Source: NORP240 sp046047495 (lineage in GTDB: Bacteria > Pseudomonadota > Gammaproteobacteria > Pseudomonadales > Pseudohongiellaceae). From it: a stretch of 64,000 nucleotides of DNA. Both the position numbers and the translations under genes were made by a program. This document shows, piece by piece, positions 61,159 through 64,000 of this stretch. The notes beneath the pieces are model-generated. The model made no database searches. It was not told where the DNA came from and worked only from the letters and a program-made list of their open reading frames with translations. Each line of letters starts with the position of its first letter. Position 1 is the stretch's first letter. The stretch is taken from positions 1 through 64,000 of the forward strand of contig JBJOHV010000011.1 in NCBI GenBank assembly GCA_046047495.1, in the 5' to 3' direction.

Positions 61159-61956
61159 ATGCCTTTGACAGTCATTTCTGGACTATTTGCCGTTGTCTTT
61201 TATCTGCTTGGCGTGATTTTTCAGGGACAAAACGTCACCGGTCACCGCAACAATCGAAACCAGGTCCTCGGTATCGGCTTCCTTGCTGCCACAGCCCATG
61301 CGCTCAGCGCCTTTGGTGTGATTCGCACGGACTCGGGCTACCATTTTGGTATTGTCGAGATCAGCACCCTGATCACCCTGTCGATTTCCCTGCTGGTCTT
61401 GTTCAGCAGCCTGCGCAAACCCCTGGAGAATCTGTTGCTCGGCCTGTTTCCCCTGGCCATCATCACCATCGTGGTATCCCTCACCGTGCACAGCGATTTC
61501 CCTCCCACCAGCATGGGCCTGGGACTGGCCACCCATGTCCTGCTGTCCATCATCGCCTACAGTTTCATCACCATCGCTGCCATGCAGGCAGGCTTTCTGG
61601 CTTTCCAGAACCATCAGCTCAAGCACCACCATGCCGGCGGGCTGATCAGCAAGTTCCCGCCCCTGCAGGATATGGAGGTGCTGCTGTTCGAGTTGCTGTG
61701 GGTGGGCGAGGTGATTCTCACCCTGGGCATCATCGCCGGCTTCCTGTTTGTCGAGGACCTGTGGGCTCATGCCGGGATCGTGCACAAGACGTTTTTCTCC
61801 CTGCTGGCCTGGGTGGTGTTTGCCATACTGCTGTGGGGTCGTCACCAGATCGGCTGGCGCGGCCGCACTGCCATCCGCTTCACGGTCACCGGCTTTGTGT
61901 TCCTGCTGGTTGGCTTCTACGGCTCCAAGTTTGCACTGGAATACGTGTTCAATTAA
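61159..61956 (+). CDS. Cytochrome c biogenesis CcsA-like membrane protein (YpjD/CorE type)
   Basis: The 265-residue protein has about eight membrane segments. The region TSMGLGLATHVLLSIIAYSFITIAAMQAGFLAFQNHQLK with ELLWVGEVILTLGIIAGF resembles the cytochrome c assembly (CcsA/CcmC) domain, though the full WWD haem motif is not seen. The family member at this location, next to ffh and a CorC-like gene, was named for a link to cobalt or magnesium resistance; its reaction is not established. The ATG at 61159 is preferred to an upstream in-frame start at 61120. Confidence 0.82.
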   Translation: MPLTVISGLFAVVFYLLGVIFQGQNVTGHRNNRNQVLGIGFLAATAHALSAFGVIRTDSGYHFGIVEISTLITLSISLLVLFSSLRKPLENLLLGLFPLAIITIVVSLTVHSDFPPTSMGLGLATHVLLSIIAYSFITIAAMQAGFLAFQNHQLKHHHAGGLISKFPPLQDMEVLLFELLWVGEVILTLGIIAGFLFVEDLWAHAGIVHKTFFSLLAWVVFAILLWGRHQIGWRGRTAIRFTVTGFVFLLVGFYGSKFALEYVFN

Positions 61957-61992
61957 CCATGCAGTCGCCGCCTATCCATACCGGTCCCCCAC

Positions 61993-63282
61993 ATGAACAA
62001 TGACGATGGCTCCCTGGGTCTGCTCATCGGCCTACTGACATTTCTGATTTTCGCGTCAGCCTATTTTTCCAGCTCCGAGACAGGCATGATGAGTCTCAAC
62101 CGGTATCGCATGAAGCATCTCATGCGCATGGGCCATCCCGGAGCCACCAGGGCCAGCCGTCTGCTGGAGCAGCCTGACCGTCTGATTGGCGTCATTCTCA
62201 TCGGCAATAACTTCGTCAACATCCTGGCGGCGTCCATCGGCACCTCGATTGCCATTGCAGTATTCGGCGAGCCTGAACCGCTGATCACCACGGCGGTGCT
62301 GACCCTGGTTATTCTGATCTTCGCCGAAGTGACTCCCAAGACCATCGCCGCGCTGTATCCGGAAAAAATCGCCTACCCCTCCAGCTACCTGCTGCTGGTA
62401 TTGCTGAAATTACTGTATCCCATCGTGTGGATGGTGAATGCCATTTCCAACAAACTGGTCACCATACTGGGCTTCAAGCCACGTTCAGACGACAGCCACC
62501 AGCTGAGCCAGGAGGAGCTGCGCACCATCGTTTATGAGTCCGCCGAACGTATACCACGGCGCCGCCATGGCATGTTGCTCAACATCCTCGATCTCGAGAA
62601 GGTCACCGTCAACGACATCATGGTGGCGCGCAATGAAATCATCGGCATCGACATCGAAGACGACCTCAACGACATCCTCGAACAGATCGCCAATGCCCAG
62701 CATACGCGCATACCCATCTACAAGACCGACATCGACAACATCATCGGCATTCTTCATATGCGCAGCATCAGCAAACTGCTGAAACTGGACAATGTGAACA
62801 AGGCCGCCATCATTCAGGAAAGCGCAGAACCCTATTTCATTCCGGAGAGTACACCGCTGCACACCCAGCTGTTCAATTTCCAGACGCGCAAGATGCGCCT
62901 GGCGGTGGTGGTGGATGAGTATGGTGCGGTCCGCGGCCTGGTGACTCTGGAGGACATTCTTGAAGAGATCGTCGGCGAGTTCACCACCGATCTGGCGGCC
63001 AACAGCCGGGATATCCACCCGCAACCGGACGGCACCTACCTCATCGACGGCGGCGCCAGCATCCGTGATATCAACAAGACCCTTTCCTGGGAGCTGAATA
63101 CCGCCGGTGCCAAGACCCTCAACGGCCTGCTCATGGAGATTCTGGAATCCATACCGGATTCCTCCGTCGGCATACAATTGGGGGACTACTTCGCGGAAAT
63201 CCTGCAGGTGAAGGACAACATGATCCGTACGGTGCGCATGTGGCGGGTTGAAGACCCTGCGGCCCAGCAACCGGACGGCTGA
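61993..63282 (+). CDS. CNNM/HlyC-CorC family transporter
   Basis: The 429-residue protein has an N-terminal DUF21 membrane domain (ASAYFSSSETGMMSLNRYRMKHL, IGVILIGNNFVNILAASIGTSIAI), a pair of CBS domains (VNDIMVARNEIIGIDI, HTRIPIYKTDIDNIIGILHMRSI) and a C-terminal CorC/HlyC domain (DEYGAVRGLVTLEDILEEIVGEF). Members such as YfjD and YtfL-type proteins take part in Mg or Co efflux. It follows the CcsA-like gene after 36 bases and ends one base before the convergent phosphopantetheinyl transferase gene. Confidence 0.92.
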   Translation: MNNDDGSLGLLIGLLTFLIFASAYFSSSETGMMSLNRYRMKHLMRMGHPGATRASRLLEQPDRLIGVILIGNNFVNILAASIGTSIAIAVFGEPEPLITTAVLTLVILIFAEVTPKTIAALYPEKIAYPSSYLLLVLLKLLYPIVWMVNAISNKLVTILGFKPRSDDSHQLSQEELRTIVYESAERIPRRRHGMLLNILDLEKVTVNDIMVARNEIIGIDIEDDLNDILEQIANAQHTRIPIYKTDIDNIIGILHMRSISKLLKLDNVNKAAIIQESAEPYFIPESTPLHTQLFNFQTRKMRLAVVVDEYGAVRGLVTLEDILEEIVGEFTTDLAANSRDIHPQPDGTYLIDGGASIRDINKTLSWELNTAGAKTLNGLLMEILESIPDSSVGIQLGDYFAEILQVKDNMIRTVRMWRVEDPAAQQPDG

Positions 63283-63283
63283 T

Positions 63284-63997
63284 TCAGGTGGACCCCTTGG
63301 CTTGCAGAGCGCAAGCCCGCCACTGACCGAAGGCCTGCAAATCATGGCAGGTGATGAGCAAGTCCGGAGTTACATCCTGGAGCTGCACAGCCACCGCCAG
63401 GCGCGCACCGGGCAGATCGTAAAGACGGAATACCCACGGCAGGCCATCCTCTCCCAGAGGGGAATCAAACTGCGCACGGATGCCGGCCCCCGCAGTCAAT
63501 TCGAAACTGAACTGCTGCAGGGGAATGGCCAGCCCCAAGCCACGTGCCTTTATATAGGCTTCCTTCAAAGTCCACAGATCAAAAAAGCGCTGCGTCTGCT
63601 GCCCGGCATCCAGGGATTCGAACCAGGCAATTTCCTGCGCAGAGAAATGACGCCGGGCAATGGCCCGCAAATGCCGACGGGCCACCACCTGCTCCACATC
63701 GACCCCGAGCACGCCATGGCGTGCGAACACGATGGCCAGCCGGTCACCGCTGTGGGACACATTGAAATGCAGTGGTGTCAGTCCGGAATCGACCAGCAGT
63801 GGCCGCCCATGGGCAGAGGTGCGCAGCTGCCAGCTGGCTGGCGGCTGCTGCGGATGATACAGGCTCAATATATGGCGCAGCAGGCCTCGCGACACGCAGG
63901 CCCGCTGCCTGTGCAAGGGAAATTGCAGGCGCTCGACCCTGCGCAATTCATCCAGCGCGAGCCATTGCCGCAATTGTTCCTGCTGCGGAGGTGCCAT
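63284..63997 (-). CDS. 4'-phosphopantetheinyl transferase (Sfp type)
   Basis: The 237-residue protein shows the Sfp family motifs: PLHFNVSHSGDRLAIVFA, GVLGVDVEQ with the Mg-binding Asp, and FFDLWTLKEAYIKARGLGL with the catalytic Glu and Lys. It attaches phosphopantetheine from CoA to carrier domains of fatty acid, polyketide or peptide synthases. No such synthase is in the window. The ATG at 63997 is almost at the window edge, so a longer N-terminus beyond it cannot be ruled out. Confidence 0.88.
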   Translation of the reverse strand: MAPPQQEQLRQWLALDELRRVERLQFPLHRQRACVSRGLLRHILSLYHPQQPPASWQLRTSAHGRPLLVDSGLTPLHFNVSHSGDRLAIVFARHGVLGVDVEQVVARRHLRAIARRHFSAQEIAWFESLDAGQQTQRFFDLWTLKEAYIKARGLGLAIPLQQFSFELTAGAGIRAQFDSPLGEDGLPWVFRLYDLPGARLAVAVQLQDVTPDLLITCHDLQAFGQWRACALQAKGST

Positions 63998-64000
63998 GAA

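Overview
The window reads as chromosomal DNA from a GC-rich gammaproteobacterium. Three conserved gene blocks support this: rplU-rpmA-obgE-proB with ispB, rpsT and murJ around them; ffh-rpsP-rimM-trmD-rplS followed by dsbC-hom-thrC-recJ; and alaS-lysC-csrA-tRNA-Ser. An aerobic lifestyle is suggested by ETF-ubiquinone oxidoreductase, photolyase and cytochrome biogenesis or P460-type genes. Genus cannot be assigned by eye. No insertion sequence, prophage, CRISPR array or rRNA was seen.

Layout. 1-11 kb: a cut acyltransferase, a TetR regulator, a TauE/SafE permease, a rhodanese, one-carbon enzymes (purU, folD), glyoxalase, an aromatic/aspartate aminotransferase, a universal stress protein, DAHP synthase, an exported lipase-like hydrolase with a tail-anchored unknown protein, and murJ. 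11-15.6 kb: rpsT, proB, obgE, rpmA, rplU and ispB, with recognisable promoters. 15.6-21.5 kb: an apparent operon of ETF-QO followed by three tightly packed exported proteins of unknown function. 21.7-26.5 kb: two tandem TonB-receptor-like proteins of identical length. 26.5-36 kb: an accessory-looking mix comprising an exported methyltransferase, a 58-residue zinc-finger protein, a CoA transferase, an exported hydrolase, rimO, an ArsR/porin operon, photolyase and an ADP-ribosylglycohydrolase. 36-41 kb: a hairpin-rich repeat array beside tRNA-Arg(ACG), Sel1-repeat proteins, a P460-like cytochrome, pirin, a TIGR01777 epimerase and tRNA-Ser(GCT). 41-46 kb: csrA, lysC, alaS and an AI-2E family permease. 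46-52 kb: a kinase-pseudokinase, an FHA protein and an unusual DsbD-like protein. 52-61 kb: recJ-thrC-hom-dsbC and rplS-trmD-rimM-rpsP-ffh. 61-64 kb: a CcsA-like protein, a CNNM/CorC protein and a phosphopantetheinyl transferase.

Most notable. (1) An array at 36041-36312 holds two ~100-bp modules. Each carries a 13-bp piece of the neighbouring tRNA-Arg 3' end and a string of hairpins whose stems differ in sequence but still pair. (2) The exported three-gene block at 15609-19824 combines a degenerate peptidase-MA-like protein, an unknown protein and a transglutaminase-like TPR lipoprotein. (3) An ArsR regulator with three C-terminal cysteines controls only an alginate-export-type porin, behind a clear inverted repeat. 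(4) A kinase fused to a pseudokinase sits next to an FHA protein. (5) A DsbD-like protein has its periplasmic sensor domain duplicated.

All function calls are from reading translated sequence and motifs; no database search was run. Start codons were moved inward from the longest open frame where ribosome binding sites or family length argued for it.
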